Source of the DNA: Rossellomorea aquimaris | Lineage (GTDB): Bacteria; Bacillota; Bacilli; Bacillales; Bacillaceae_B | Length of the DNA: 64,000 nt | Direction of reading: 5' to 3' | Assembly: GCF_035590735.1 (NCBI RefSeq) | Contig: NZ_CP141595.1 | Coordinates: forward strand, 2,761,001 to 2,825,000 | Part shown: positions 1-8,412 of the stretch, in pieces | Numbering within the stretch: position 1 is the first letter of the stretch | Layout of the letters: every line of letters starts with the position of its first letter | The notes under the pieces: generated by a model | Seen by the model: the letters and a program-made list of their open reading frames with translations, nothing else | Database searches by the model: none | Told to the model about the DNA's origin: nothing | Program-made: the position numbers and the translations under genes

Positions 1-270
1 GTGAGCCTCTTCCAGGCTGATATCAAGGGAGTTTGCCAAGCAGATGACCACAAACAATAAATCCCCCAGTTCTTCCTCAATCGTTTTTTCTTCCTCTGAA
101 TTCTTCTTAGGTTTTTCTCCATAGTAATGATTCACTTCTCTCGCCAGTTCACCAAGTTCCTCCGTGAGCCTCGCAACCATTGCCAATGGACTGAAATAAC
201 CTTCTTTAAATTGACTTATGTATTGGTCTACTTCTTTTTGTAATTGATCCATCGTTTTTTTATTATCCAT
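1..270 (-). CDS. ypjD: MazG-like nucleotide pyrophosphohydrolase, C-terminus off the window
   Basis: This is the N-terminal 90 residues of a short MazG-fold protein; the rest lies left of base 1. The start ATG at 270-268 has a GGAG ribosome site 11 bases upstream. Visible features are the FKEGYFSPLAM segment and the metal-binding helices with ELGEL and, later, EEELGDLLF, in which acidic side chains bind Mg2+ in MazG enzymes. The family hydrolyses non-canonical or stress nucleoside triphosphates to monophosphates. B. subtilis YpjD has the same start and the same neighbours ypjCBA and qcr. The substrate cannot be read from sequence. Confidence 0.9.
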   Translation of the reverse strand, partial: MDNKKTMDQLQKEVDQYISQFKEGYFSPLAMVARLTEELGELAREVNHYYGEKPKKNSEEEKTIEEELGDLLFVVICLANSLDISLEEAH

Positions 271-431
271 AAGAAGCCACACTCCTTCAGTATCTCCTAT
301 CATGTTAGCTAAATCCTTCCCGTTTGACAAATATTACGTTTGATTTATTAACTCTTCATTGCCAGTTTGTTTCTCTTCTTATATAATGTCTCTGTCAACG
401 AGATAATACGAATAGAAGGAGGGAAACACAC

Positions 432-1301
432 ATGTTGGGATTACGTTTTAAAAATATACTATTCATCCTGTTGGGGTCAGCTATCTTCGCATTTGGTCTT
501 GTCCATTTTAATATCCAAAATAAATTGGCTGAAGGCGGATTTACCGGAATAACACTTATCCTTTATTTTTTATTTGACATTGATCCGTCTTACTCCAACC
601 TGGCCTTAAACATACCCCTATTTTTTTTAGGATGGAAGCTTCTCGGAAAGAAAGCTTTTTATTATACTGTACTCGGAACCGTCAGCCTTTCTGTATTTCT
701 ATGGATTTTCCAAAGATATCAAATGACGATAAATCTCGAAGGCGATCTGTTTCTTGCTGCATTATTTGCAGGAGTCTTTATCGGGGTTGGACTGGGGATT
801 ATTTTCAGATATGGCGGTACGACAGGTGGCGTTGATATAATCGCCCGACTCGCACATAAGTACATAGGATGGAGCATGGGGAAAACAATGTTTATGTTTG
901 ACGCCGTCGTCATTGGAGCGTCTCTCATCACGTACCTGGAATACAGGGAAGCTATGTATACCCTGGTAGCTGTATTCGTTGCGGCAAGGGTCATTGACTT
1001 TATGCAGGAAGGGGCATACTCAGCCAGAGGAGCTATGATCATTTCCGACAGCCATGAAGAAATCGCAAGTGTCATAAATGAAAAAATGGATCGGGGAGTA
1101 ACCGTGTTAAGAGGGCATGGTTCGTTCACGAAACAAAACCGTGAAGTGCTTTATTGTGTGGTCGGAAAAAATGAAATCGTCCGGCTGAAAAATATCATCA
1201 CGAGCGTAGATCCACACGCATTCGTCTCCGTCACCGTCGTACATGACGTACTTGGCGAAGGATTTACGTTAGACGCAGATAAAAATCCTTTACATGACTA
1301 A
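432..1301 (+). CDS. ypjC: YitT-family membrane protein (DUF161/DUF2179)
   Basis: A 289-residue protein with five or six hydrophobic segments in the first 200 residues, including the Gly-rich signature FRYGGTTGGVD near residue 125. A soluble C-terminal DUF2179 domain follows (about residues 205-285, with VTVLRGHGSF). An AGGAGGG ribosome site precedes the ATG. The order ypjD, ypjC, ypjB, ypjA is that of B. subtilis, but here ypjC is on the plus strand, divergent from ypjD, and a metalloprotease gene lies between it and ypjB. The biochemical role of YitT proteins is unknown; a transport role is only a guess. Confidence 0.85.
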   Translation: MLGLRFKNILFILLGSAIFAFGLVHFNIQNKLAEGGFTGITLILYFLFDIDPSYSNLALNIPLFFLGWKLLGKKAFYYTVLGTVSLSVFLWIFQRYQMTINLEGDLFLAALFAGVFIGVGLGIIFRYGGTTGGVDIIARLAHKYIGWSMGKTMFMFDAVVIGASLITYLEYREAMYTLVAVFVAARVIDFMQEGAYSARGAMIISDSHEEIASVINEKMDRGVTVLRGHGSFTKQNREVLYCVVGKNEIVRLKNIITSVDPHAFVSVTVVHDVLGEGFTLDADKNPLHD

Positions 1302-1336
1302 AAGGTATTCAACCATCCACCTGCATCTTCATCAGT

Positions 1337-1376
1337 CAAAAAGAAGCTGGACTCAGAACTGGAGTCCAGCTTCTTC
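1337..1376. terminator. Bidirectional Rho-independent terminator between convergent genes
   Basis: A perfect 12-bp stem GAAGCTGGACTC / GAGTCCAGCTTC with a seven-base loop, A-rich on the left and ending TTCTTCCTT on the right. It lies between the 3' ends of ypjC (plus) and the metalloprotease gene (minus) and can serve both. Confidence 0.8.
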
Positions 1377-1387
1377 CTTATTTAGAT

Positions 1388-2068
1388 TCAATCGTCACCA
1401 TTCATCCCAGTAAAGATTAATAAAAGTCTAAGTAATTCAATAACCGCAACTGCAGCAGCAGCTACATATGTCATTGCCGCGGCATTCAATACTTTACGTG
1501 CATGCCGTTCTTCTTCATTCCGGATCAGTCCAAGTGAAACGATCTGGTTCATAGCCCGGGAAGAAGCATTGAATTCTACAGGAAGGGTGATCAATTGGAA
1601 CACGACCCCAGCTGCCATCAGAATGATACCCAGCAGGAACATCCCTGTCATTTGAGTGAACATCCCGATCAGTAAGAAGATCCAGGACATATTGGAGCCT
1701 ATGTTCGCTACTGGAACCAAGGCATGGCGGAAACGTAGAAATGCATAGCTTTCAGCATCTTGAATCGCATGGCCGACTTCATGGGCCGCCACAGCTGCTC
1801 CCGCTACAGAATGTCCGTGATAGTTATCTGGTGACAATGCAACCGTTTTTGTAATCGGGTTGTAGTGGTCACTTAAAAACCCTCTGCCTTCCACGACCTT
1901 CACGTTGTGTAATCCATTGTCGTCCAGAATCCTTCTAGCCATTTCCCTGCCAGTCATACCTGAAGTGGTGGCTACTCTTGAATATTTCTTAAACGTACTC
2001 TTTACTCGCATTTGAGCTCCAATTGGAATAAGAGCAATGAGTAAAAAATAAATTATAAATCCTGCCAT
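1388..2068 (-). CDS. YugP-type membrane zinc metallopeptidase
   Basis: A 226-residue protein with the zinc-metallopeptidase motif HEVGH at residues 96-100 (AAVAAHEVGHAIQD). There is an N-terminal membrane segment and two or three more after residue 120. This matches the neutral zinc metallopeptidase family represented by B. subtilis YugP (Pfam peptidase, membrane). The active site should face the membrane or cytosol; the substrate is unknown. The start ATG follows a GGAGG site. It sits between ypjC and ypjB, where I do not expect it from B. subtilis, so it is either an insertion or an alternative family order. Confidence 0.85.
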   Translation of the reverse strand: MAGFIIYFLLIALIPIGAQMRVKSTFKKYSRVATTSGMTGREMARRILDDNGLHNVKVVEGRGFLSDHYNPITKTVALSPDNYHGHSVAGAAVAAHEVGHAIQDAESYAFLRFRHALVPVANIGSNMSWIFLLIGMFTQMTGMFLLGIILMAAGVVFQLITLPVEFNASSRAMNQIVSLGLIRNEEERHARKVLNAAAMTYVAAAAVAVIELLRLLLIFTGMNGDD

Positions 2069-2127
2069 TATCGCAATAACCTCCAGATGTTTAGATACCT
2101 AAATTTTATAGTGCTATAAACGCGCTG

Positions 2128-2919
2128 TCAATTTTTTTGGCGCTCTGACTTTTTCGCTTCCCCTTGTCCTTTATATTTTCTCCAACCTACATAAGATAAT
2201 GTAGAGACAATGATACTGCCGGTTGATATGATCACCCACCAGAGGGAAGGATCTGCTTCATCATCTTGTTTATTCTCAAACAGCTTCTCAAGATCAGTTT
2301 CCAATGATGTTAATTCGCTCATGGTTTCTGTGCTTTCCAACACGTCTTGCCTATAATGATCTAAGTAAGAAATTCTTGCGTCCAGCGCTTGAGCCCGTTC
2401 TACCGGAATATCTAATTTGATACTTGGTTGAATAATATTATATTTCGATAAAAACACATTTAATGTGGTATGATACTCGTCTACATTTCCATTTTCCGCT
2501 GCCGACTTCACTCCATTAAAAGCTTCCATTATCGGGTCTTCCATTTCGACCCACAAAGGCTGATATTGACTGCTTAAAGCATCCATCACAAGGCGGAACT
2601 TTGTTACGGCGTTCACCTTCTGCTCCATGTCAGCAGAGGTCTGATTGATACTCTCCACTGCTAGATTATGTGAGATGGTGAGAATTCTAAGCTCATCCAT
2701 TGAAAAAGACCGTTGGGCACTTAAAGAAGCAAATTCATCAGAGAAATAAACCAGTAGATGTTTCGCTTCTTCATATCTTCCAGCCTTTGTCATTTGTAAG
2801 GCCTGGTCTGCAACTTCATCAAGCTCGTTCATCGGAGACGTAGACTCTACTGCATTCAATGGGTGAGGTATTAAAATGAGAAAAAAGAAAAGCGCGATAA
2901 AGAATTGGATAAATTTCAT
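2128..2919 (-). CDS. ypjB: Sporulation protein YpjB
   Basis: A 263-residue protein with an N-terminal signal segment (about residues 3-22), an extracytoplasmic helical domain and a C-terminal membrane anchor near residues 228-247 followed by a basic tail (KSERQKN). Length, topology and position next to ypjA match the YpjB sporulation family, whose molecular role is not known. The start follows a GGGGGGA ribosome site. Confidence comes mainly from gene order plus topology. Confidence 0.75.
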   Translation of the reverse strand: MKFIQFFIALFFFLILIPHPLNAVESTSPMNELDEVADQALQMTKAGRYEEAKHLLVYFSDEFASLSAQRSFSMDELRILTISHNLAVESINQTSADMEQKVNAVTKFRLVMDALSSQYQPLWVEMEDPIMEAFNGVKSAAENGNVDEYHTTLNVFLSKYNIIQPSIKLDIPVERAQALDARISYLDHYRQDVLESTETMSELTSLETDLEKLFENKQDDEADPSLWWVIISTGSIIVSTLSYVGWRKYKGQGEAKKSERQKN

Positions 2920-2985
2920 ACTTGTCCCCCCTAAAACTACTAGTAAAGTTTATGAAAGGGTGGACAAGAGTAGACCAAAAAAAGA

Positions 2986-3582
2986 CTATGGCATAAGTTG
3001 AATATCTAAGCGTTTTGTTTTTTGCGTGAAGAAATAAGCGATAGCGATCGAGACAATACTTAACCAGAAAGTGAAGTATCCAATATGCTGTATGTACATA
3101 TACAAACTGGAGTAAACGGGAAACTGCATATATACGTAATCAATGATGTCATTATGTACAGTCCAGACGGCACCGACTACAATGTGCCAAATCCTCACCC
3201 GGTAAAAGGAAGAATACAATATTCCTTGTATAGCCATTGCCCCATGTGATGCCATGAGCATATAACCCTCCCACGGTAACTCACCGGAAACCCACAGTGT
3301 TAACAGATTCATAATCACGGCCCATATCCCATATTTAAACAGCGTAATAATGGCTAACACTTCAAATAATGGCCAATTGCGATTCAGTAATAAAGCGATG
3401 AGAACGAAACAAAAAAACAGACTGGCTGTCGGGCTGTCGGGAACAAATACTAAAAATTGCGAGGGAGTATTTCGCAGTTGAGGGATATACCATATATAAC
3501 CGTATATTGTGCCAAACAAATTCACAATGAGAAGCAACAAAAGAAACGTTTTATTTTTCAAGATGGACATGATCCAGAGCAT
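2986..3582 (-). CDS. ypjA: DUF1405 integral membrane protein YpjA
   Basis: A 198-residue, highly hydrophobic protein with about six membrane spans and conserved-looking polar positions (PDSPTASLFF; WTVHNDIIDYVY) typical of the DUF1405/YpjA family. It follows the qcr operon, separated by a terminator hairpin. An AGAGAGG site lies upstream of the chosen ATG; a second in-frame ATG four codons later is possible. No biochemical function is established. Confidence 0.8.
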   Translation of the reverse strand: MLWIMSILKNKTFLLLLLIVNLFGTIYGYIWYIPQLRNTPSQFLVFVPDSPTASLFFCFVLIALLLNRNWPLFEVLAIITLFKYGIWAVIMNLLTLWVSGELPWEGYMLMASHGAMAIQGILYSSFYRVRIWHIVVGAVWTVHNDIIDYVYMQFPVYSSLYMYIQHIGYFTFWLSIVSIAIAYFFTQKTKRLDIQLMP

Positions 3583-3604
3583 TTATTTAATCCTCTCTTT
3601 CAAG

Positions 3605-3641
3605 TAGAAAAAAAAGAGCCAACGTAAGCCGGCCCTTTTTC
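3605..3641 (-). terminator. Terminator of the qcr operon
   Basis: On the minus strand, AAGGGCCGG pairs with TTGGCTCTT around a short CTTACG loop and runs into a stretch of eight T. It is just downstream of the qcrC stop codon. Confidence 0.75.
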
Positions 3642-3646
3642 ACTAT

Positions 3647-4417
3647 TTATTCTTTTAAACCAGAGATGAATTCAGCCAGTTTGTCCAGCTCTTCGTCTGA
3701 TCCTTTAAATAAACCTGCAGGCATGCCTGGTGGTTTACCGTTTTTAGCAACATCCGCTACTTCTTCAGGTGAGAGGCCAGTTGCAACTAAAGAAGGTCCT
3801 GCTCCACCTTGCAGATTTTCACCATGACAGTTAATACAACCATTTTTCTGGTCTGCATAGATTTTATACCCTTCAGATTCTTTATCAATGTCCACTTCAG
3901 CTTGAATCTTACCTTGTTCCTTCGCTGCTTCCCAATCGTGCGTCACAACTGATTCCCAAGTCAAGAAATATGTTGCTGCAAGTGCCAGTAACATGAATCC
4001 TACGGCAAATGGACGTTTCGTTGGACGACGTTCAGGTCCTACGTCGATAAATGGAGCAAGTAAAAGCGCTCCAAATGCGATTCCAGGAATAATGAATGCT
4101 CCAATAACATTATAAGGTCCAGATGCATATGTGTATTTAAGCAATTGGTATAAGAATAAGAAATACCAGTCAGGTAATGGAATATATCCAGTATCTGTTG
4201 GATCGGCAACACGCTCTAACGGTGATGGATGAGCAACCGTTAAACATAGATAACCGATTAGGAAAACAGCTCCAACTAACCATTCTTTTAGTAAGAAGTT
4301 TGGCCAGAAAGCTTCTGTTTTTCCAGGGAACTCCGAATAATCTTTAGGAATATTCGGCTTTCTGTCTGCAGGTACACGTGAGTCGCCTACAAACTTCATC
4401 CCTTTTCCTCGATGCAT
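3647..4417 (-). CDS. qcrC: Menaquinol:cytochrome c reductase, cytochrome b/c subunit
   Basis: A 256-residue subunit combining a cytochrome-b6f subunit IV-like membrane part (three spans, with the PDWYFLFLYQLLKY segment around residues 82-96) and a C-terminal cytochrome c domain. The heme c site is CINCH at residues 194-198, and a Met-rich PGMPAGLF segment near the end supplies a candidate axial ligand. This fusion is characteristic of Bacillus bc complexes, which pass electrons from menaquinol to cytochrome c. It is the last gene of qcrABC. ResABC encoded at the other end of the window would be needed for its heme attachment. Confidence 0.97.
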   Translation of the reverse strand: MHRGKGMKFVGDSRVPADRKPNIPKDYSEFPGKTEAFWPNFLLKEWLVGAVFLIGYLCLTVAHPSPLERVADPTDTGYIPLPDWYFLFLYQLLKYTYASGPYNVIGAFIIPGIAFGALLLAPFIDVGPERRPTKRPFAVGFMLLALAATYFLTWESVVTHDWEAAKEQGKIQAEVDIDKESEGYKIYADQKNGCINCHGENLQGGAGPSLVATGLSPEEVADVAKNGKPPGMPAGLFKGSDEELDKLAEFISGLKE

Positions 4418-4465
4418 AGCGTCCCCCTCCTTCTAATTTAAGGTTTATCAATTTATGTTCGTATC

Positions 4466-5140
4466 TTATAGTGGTCCTGAAATACCTTGCTTACGGATCA
4501 TCAGGAAGTGAGCTCCCATTAGTCCAAGCAATGCTGCAGGCAGGAAGAATACATGGATAGCGAAGAATCTTGTTAGTGTTTGTGCACCAATGATAGAAGA
4601 ATCTCCTGCGAGTAAGATCTTCACTTGCTCACCAATAAATGGTGTTGCAGCAGCGATTTCAATACCAACCTTCGTAGCGAATAGCGCTTTCATATCCCAC
4701 GGTAATAAGTAACCGGTGAAACCAAGTCCTAACATAACGAAGAAAATAAGTACTCCAACAACCCAGTTCAGTTCACGAGGTTTTTTGTATGCACCTTGGA
4801 AGAAGACACGTAGTGTATGTAAGAACATCATTACGATAACCAAACTAGCTCCCCAGTGATGCATTCCACGGACAATTTGTCCAAATGCAACTTCATTCTG
4901 CAGGTAATACACAGATTCCCAAGCGTTTTTAATATCTGGAACATAGTACATTGTCAGGAACATTCCAGATAAAATTTGAATTACGGTAACGAAGAATGTT
5001 AATCCACCAAAGCAGTAAACAAACGCTGAAAAGTGATGCGCCGGGTTTACATGTTCAGGTACTTCGTGATCCGCAATATCGCGCCACAAAGGCGTAATGT
5101 CCAAACGCTCGTCAACCCAATCATAGATTTTGTTCAGCAC
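4466..5140 (-). CDS. qcrB: Menaquinol:cytochrome c reductase, cytochrome b subunit
   Basis: A 224-residue cytochrome b6-type protein with four membrane helices. The heme-ligand histidines lie in the helix II segment MHHWGAS and the following LHTLRVFF, with the second pair in the helix near AIHVFFLPAALLG. GFTGYLLPWD is the classical Qo-side motif. It sits between qcrA and qcrC, 13 bases after qcrA, and is cotranscribed. It oxidises and reduces menaquinone in the cytoplasmic membrane. Confidence 0.97.
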   Translation of the reverse strand: MLNKIYDWVDERLDITPLWRDIADHEVPEHVNPAHHFSAFVYCFGGLTFFVTVIQILSGMFLTMYYVPDIKNAWESVYYLQNEVAFGQIVRGMHHWGASLVIVMMFLHTLRVFFQGAYKKPRELNWVVGVLIFFVMLGLGFTGYLLPWDMKALFATKVGIEIAAATPFIGEQVKILLAGDSSIIGAQTLTRFFAIHVFFLPAALLGLMGAHFLMIRKQGISGPL

Positions 5141-5153
5141 AGATTACGCCCCC

Positions 5154-5663
5154 TTACTTAACATATTTATTTGGTTCAGGTTGTCCAAGGTATAAAATAC
5201 CGTCTTTTTCTTTTGTTGGATATACATCCAACGGTGCTGTCGGTGGTGTACCAGGAACATTATTCCCGTTTTTCTCATACAAACCACCATGACAAGGGCA
5301 ATAGAACTTGTTTGGGTTACTCTTGTCGCCCGCCCAGTTAACTGTACATCCAAGATGCTTACATACTGGTGAAAGAGCAACAACATTCCCCTCTTTGTTC
5401 TTATAAACCCATGCAGTTTGTGTTACTTCTGATGTGTACCACGCATCTTTTTGTTCATAAGAGAAATCGACACGTACTGGTTCATTTGTTAATTCTGAAA
5501 CTTTTTGCTTTGTCGCTTTAAATTCTCCAGCAGCTGAAGTTTTTAATACTGGATCTACAGCAAATCGAACCATCGGCATTAACATTCCTGCCGCCATGAA
5601 ACCGCCTACACCCGTAAGTGTATAGTTAAGGAATTGACGTCTAGATACACGATGTTTGCTCAT
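5154..5663 (-). CDS. qcrA: Menaquinol:cytochrome c reductase, Rieske iron-sulfur subunit
   Basis: A 169-residue Rieske protein. Cluster ligands are visible as C101-x-H103 with C106 (CKHLGC) and C122-x-C124-H125 (CPCH). The N-terminus has SRRQFLN followed by a hydrophobic segment, a Tat-like anchor. I chose ATG 5663 over the upstream in-frame ATG because a GAGGGGGG ribosome site lies just before it and the length then equals that of B. subtilis QcrA. It is the first gene of the operon, downstream of a good sigma-A promoter. Confidence 0.96.
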   Translation of the reverse strand: MSKHRVSRRQFLNYTLTGVGGFMAAGMLMPMVRFAVDPVLKTSAAGEFKATKQKVSELTNEPVRVDFSYEQKDAWYTSEVTQTAWVYKNKEGNVVALSPVCKHLGCTVNWAGDKSNPNKFYCPCHGGLYEKNGNNVPGTPPTAPLDVYPTKEKDGILYLGQPEPNKYVK

Positions 5664-5735
5664 CCTTTTCCCCCCTCTATCGTAAGGTAAGTCCATCGGA
5701 CATATTTCGCACAAATATAAAACTAGGACATAACT

Positions 5736-5764
5736 ATGATATATTAAACTCTATACAAGGTCAA
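5736..5764 (-). promoter_or_regulatory. Sigma-A-type promoter of qcrABC
   Basis: On the minus strand, TTGACC (-35), exactly 17 bases, then TATCAT (-10). It lies 72 bases upstream of the qcrA start. No operator is obvious. Confidence 0.6.
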
Positions 5765-5803
5765 TAACTCTCTAATCTAAATGATGGACACAATGTGAAG
5801 TTT

Positions 5804-6268
5804 TTATGAATTTTTTTGCCATTTTTGTACAATCACATTTAAGAGCTGCTTCACTTGATCTTCCATAATGGAATGTTTATACTGTTCATCTAAATGTTCG
5901 AGCGGTATAGACGGCACCCAAATCAAGCGGTCATGCAATTTCCCCTCTACCTTTTTCCATTCGCTGTCCGATGTAAGAAAGAACGTATGCTTTACTCCGC
6001 TGGCACTTATTTCACCGGCCCATTGGGTTAATCTTGAAACCTCATTTTCTCTTGAAGCAGACATAGTATACGTAAATGGAGGTGTCATGATCATCCTGCC
6101 TTTAAATTGTCTTTCAAGGTGAAAGGTAAGCAGCGTGATGAATTCGGATTGCGCTGCGGACGCTTTGATATCCTTCCCGAAATCAACAGGAACAATCGGA
6201 ATGACAGCAGTATCTATGTATTCTTTTTCAGATTCAAAGACTTCAATATCTTTTACGTTCCAATTCAT
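5804..6268 (-). CDS. ypiF: YpiF family protein (DUF2487)
   Basis: A 154-residue soluble protein beginning MNWNVKDIEVFESEKEYID. I chose this ATG because a GAGGG site lies seven bases upstream and the start matches YpiF proteins. It has no signal peptide and no catalytic motif that I can identify. It sits between qcrA and ypiB as in B. subtilis. Function unknown. Confidence 0.8.
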   Translation of the reverse strand: MNWNVKDIEVFESEKEYIDTAVIPIVPVDFGKDIKASAAQSEFITLLTFHLERQFKGRMIMTPPFTYTMSASRENEVSRLTQWAGEISASGVKHTFFLTSDSEWKKVEGKLHDRLIWVPSIPLEHLDEQYKHSIMEDQVKQLLNVIVQKWQKNS

Positions 6269-6395
6269 TGTAAAACCCTCGTTTCTTCTTTCATTTTCAC
6301 TTCCCATCATATCACTATATAACACTTGTTTAAAAGCGATTTCACTTTTTTAATAGTATGCTCCATAAACCCTCTTCCTATTTACCTGAACCCTG

Positions 6396-6443
6396 CAAAA
6401 AAGGCTCGAATGAAGAGATATACCTTTCTCTTCATTCGAGCTT
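6396..6443 (-). terminator. Terminator after ypiB
   Basis: A 15-bp perfect stem (GCTCGAATGAAGAGA and its complement) followed on the minus strand by a T-rich run. It lies immediately after the ypiB stop codon. Confidence 0.85.
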
Positions 6444-6983
6444 TTAGCTTAAGCTATTCAATTCTTGGGTTAATTTATTAAAGGATTTTTCATCCCCGGT
6501 ATCAAGAGCCTGATCAATGGCCTTTAGCAACCGATCACGTTGAAAGGTTTGCAAACTGTCTTTAAGGAATTGTTCTGCAACAATCCTGTCTTTTTCATTA
6601 ATCAATAGATACTTCGGCATAAACGGGTTTTCTTCGAGTACTGCTGCAAATTGATAACTTGAATTTGCCTTACTGAAGTTCAATTGAATATAAATATCTT
6701 CGTCCTTATTTAAACGAATATCGTGAAATGACTTCTCCGCGTCAGTTGTCATGATGTTCTCTTTATAGAATCGGAATGGCACATCCTCAACACAATGCGT
6801 GGACATCACAAGCCCTCTTGGACAGTACTGAGATTCTTCAACAAAGTGAACTTTTTTCATTAATTGGTCATGACTCATCAGGTAATTAAGTATCCACACA
6901 CATTCTCTTCTTTTTAATTGATATCGGTTTAAAAACCAGCGAATAAATTCTTTCTTCTCGTTGACAGAAACAGGGGTGGTCAT
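6444..6983 (-). CDS. ypiB: UPF0302 family protein YpiB
   Basis: A 179-residue soluble protein of the UPF0302 family. The N-terminal part has [23 protein letters not shown], an alpha-helical and basic segment, and the C-terminal region is helical (about residues 140-179). The start follows GGAGGG. Neighbours ypiF and ypiA are conserved. Its function is not established. Confidence 0.85.
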   Translation of the reverse strand: MTTPVSVNEKKEFIRWFLNRYQLKRRECVWILNYLMSHDQLMKKVHFVEESQYCPRGLVMSTHCVEDVPFRFYKENIMTTDAEKSFHDIRLNKDEDIYIQLNFSKANSSYQFAAVLEENPFMPKYLLINEKDRIVAEQFLKDSLQTFQRDRLLKAIDQALDTGDEKSFNKLTQELNSLS

Positions 6984-7118
6984 GTTTTTCCCTCCTCTGC
7001 AGAATCCTTTTTAGTTTAGGTCCGTTTTCCTTTTGACATAAAGTTTAAAAACGTTAGCAACTCTAAGGTGTTCTCATGTTCACACACCAGTCAAATCCCT
7101 TTGTACCACCGACGAAGT

Positions 7119-8378
7119 TTAGTCTTGTAATCTTTCAATCAAGTCCTGCCACTCGTCATTTGAAGGATCCATTTCAATCAGGTGTTTATATACTTCTACT
7201 GCTTCACCTCTGAGTCCTTCTTCTACTAAAAATTGTCCGTACTCTAGTAAAAACTCTTGGTGATTCTTAAAGTAAGTATATGCAATACGGTATTGTTTTA
7301 ATGCATGATTAAATTGTTCAAGCCCCTCATAAGCCTTTGCAAGATCCCAGTTGATTTGAGGCTCTTCTTCCCCTTCAACTGTAAGCATCTGGGCAATCTC
7401 CAATACATCGTCAAATCGATCTTGCGTAAAGAACAATTTATTTATGACTAAAGCCGCTTCAACATAACCTGGATCTAAGGCTAACGCTTCTCTAAAAAAT
7501 GCCTCTGCCTCTTTTTCTAATCCAAGCTTCAAGGAAACTTTCCCACCAAACAAATTCAGCTCTTTGTTGTATTCATCCTGTTTTACGCCCTCTTGAATGG
7601 TTTCCAGGCTTTCCTGCAGCTTTTCTTCATGTTCATAGGACCTCGCTAATAATAAATACAACGAATGATATTCCGGATCCAGCTCTTTAACCGAAATAAG
7701 CTTTTCAATGGCTTTTTCATAGAATCCAGCCTGATATGCGGTAACGGCATACCCGAACAGTGTATTGATTTCCAGGTGATCTAGGAGAGCCTTTTCGTAA
7801 TGAGTCAAGGCCTCTTCAAAGGCTCCTCCTACACTATAAGCTTCTGCTAACCTTTGATGAACATTGGTTCCACCCAGCTCAGTAGTACCTCTCTGAATAA
7901 GGGCATGATAATGCCTTATCGCTTCCAGGAACCTGCCTGTTTCAGAGTATAATTCCCCCAGGCCGAAATCAATGACAGGCTCATCAGGTAATAACTTCTT
8001 TGCTTGTAAAAGCTTCTGTTCACTAACTTCAAATAAACCCTGCATTTGATACAGATCTGCCAAAAGAAGCAAAGCTCTTGGGTAGATCGGATCTTCTTCA
8101 TCCAATTCTGCGAGTTTGTCTATCGCTTCTTCTTCATTATCCATCTCCACCAGCACTTCTGCGAGCTCGATCAGGAGTTCTCCCTCTCCTGGATAATATT
8201 CCAGCAGATTTTCATACAACTCTTTTGCTTCTTCCAGAAACCCTAAATGGTGTAATTCTTCAGCCAGACTGAATTTTTCTTCATGACTTCCAAACTTCAA
8301 TGCTTGCATATATTGTTTCTTTGCTTCGTCCAATTTCCCTTCTTCTAATGAAGATAACATTTGCTCAGCGTACGACAT
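7119..8378 (-). CDS. ypiA: Tetratricopeptide repeat protein YpiA
   Basis: A 419-residue acidic protein made almost entirely of TPR-type helical pairs: recurring A/G-x-Y/F and P-positions such as HYEKALLDH, EAFFREALALDPGYVEA and QYRIAYTYFKNH at roughly 34-residue spacing. There is no signal peptide or membrane span, so it is probably a cytosolic scaffold. The start chosen is the ATG at 8378, with AAAGGG seven bases upstream; an in-frame TTG two codons earlier is less likely. Partners are unknown. Confidence 0.9.
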   Translation of the reverse strand: MSYAEQMLSSLEEGKLDEAKKQYMQALKFGSHEEKFSLAEELHHLGFLEEAKELYENLLEYYPGEGELLIELAEVLVEMDNEEEAIDKLAELDEEDPIYPRALLLLADLYQMQGLFEVSEQKLLQAKKLLPDEPVIDFGLGELYSETGRFLEAIRHYHALIQRGTTELGGTNVHQRLAEAYSVGGAFEEALTHYEKALLDHLEINTLFGYAVTAYQAGFYEKAIEKLISVKELDPEYHSLYLLLARSYEHEEKLQESLETIQEGVKQDEYNKELNLFGGKVSLKLGLEKEAEAFFREALALDPGYVEAALVINKLFFTQDRFDDVLEIAQMLTVEGEEEPQINWDLAKAYEGLEQFNHALKQYRIAYTYFKNHQEFLLEYGQFLVEEGLRGEAVEVYKHLIEMDPSNDEWQDLIERLQD

Positions 8379-8412
8379 GGTCAATCCCTTTCTATAAAAA
8401 AGCTAATAGTCA

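Noticed and set aside
719..1129. 136-residue frame antisense to ypjC
   Set aside because: Shadow of the coding strand; no ribosome site and Met/Ile-rich nonsense composition.
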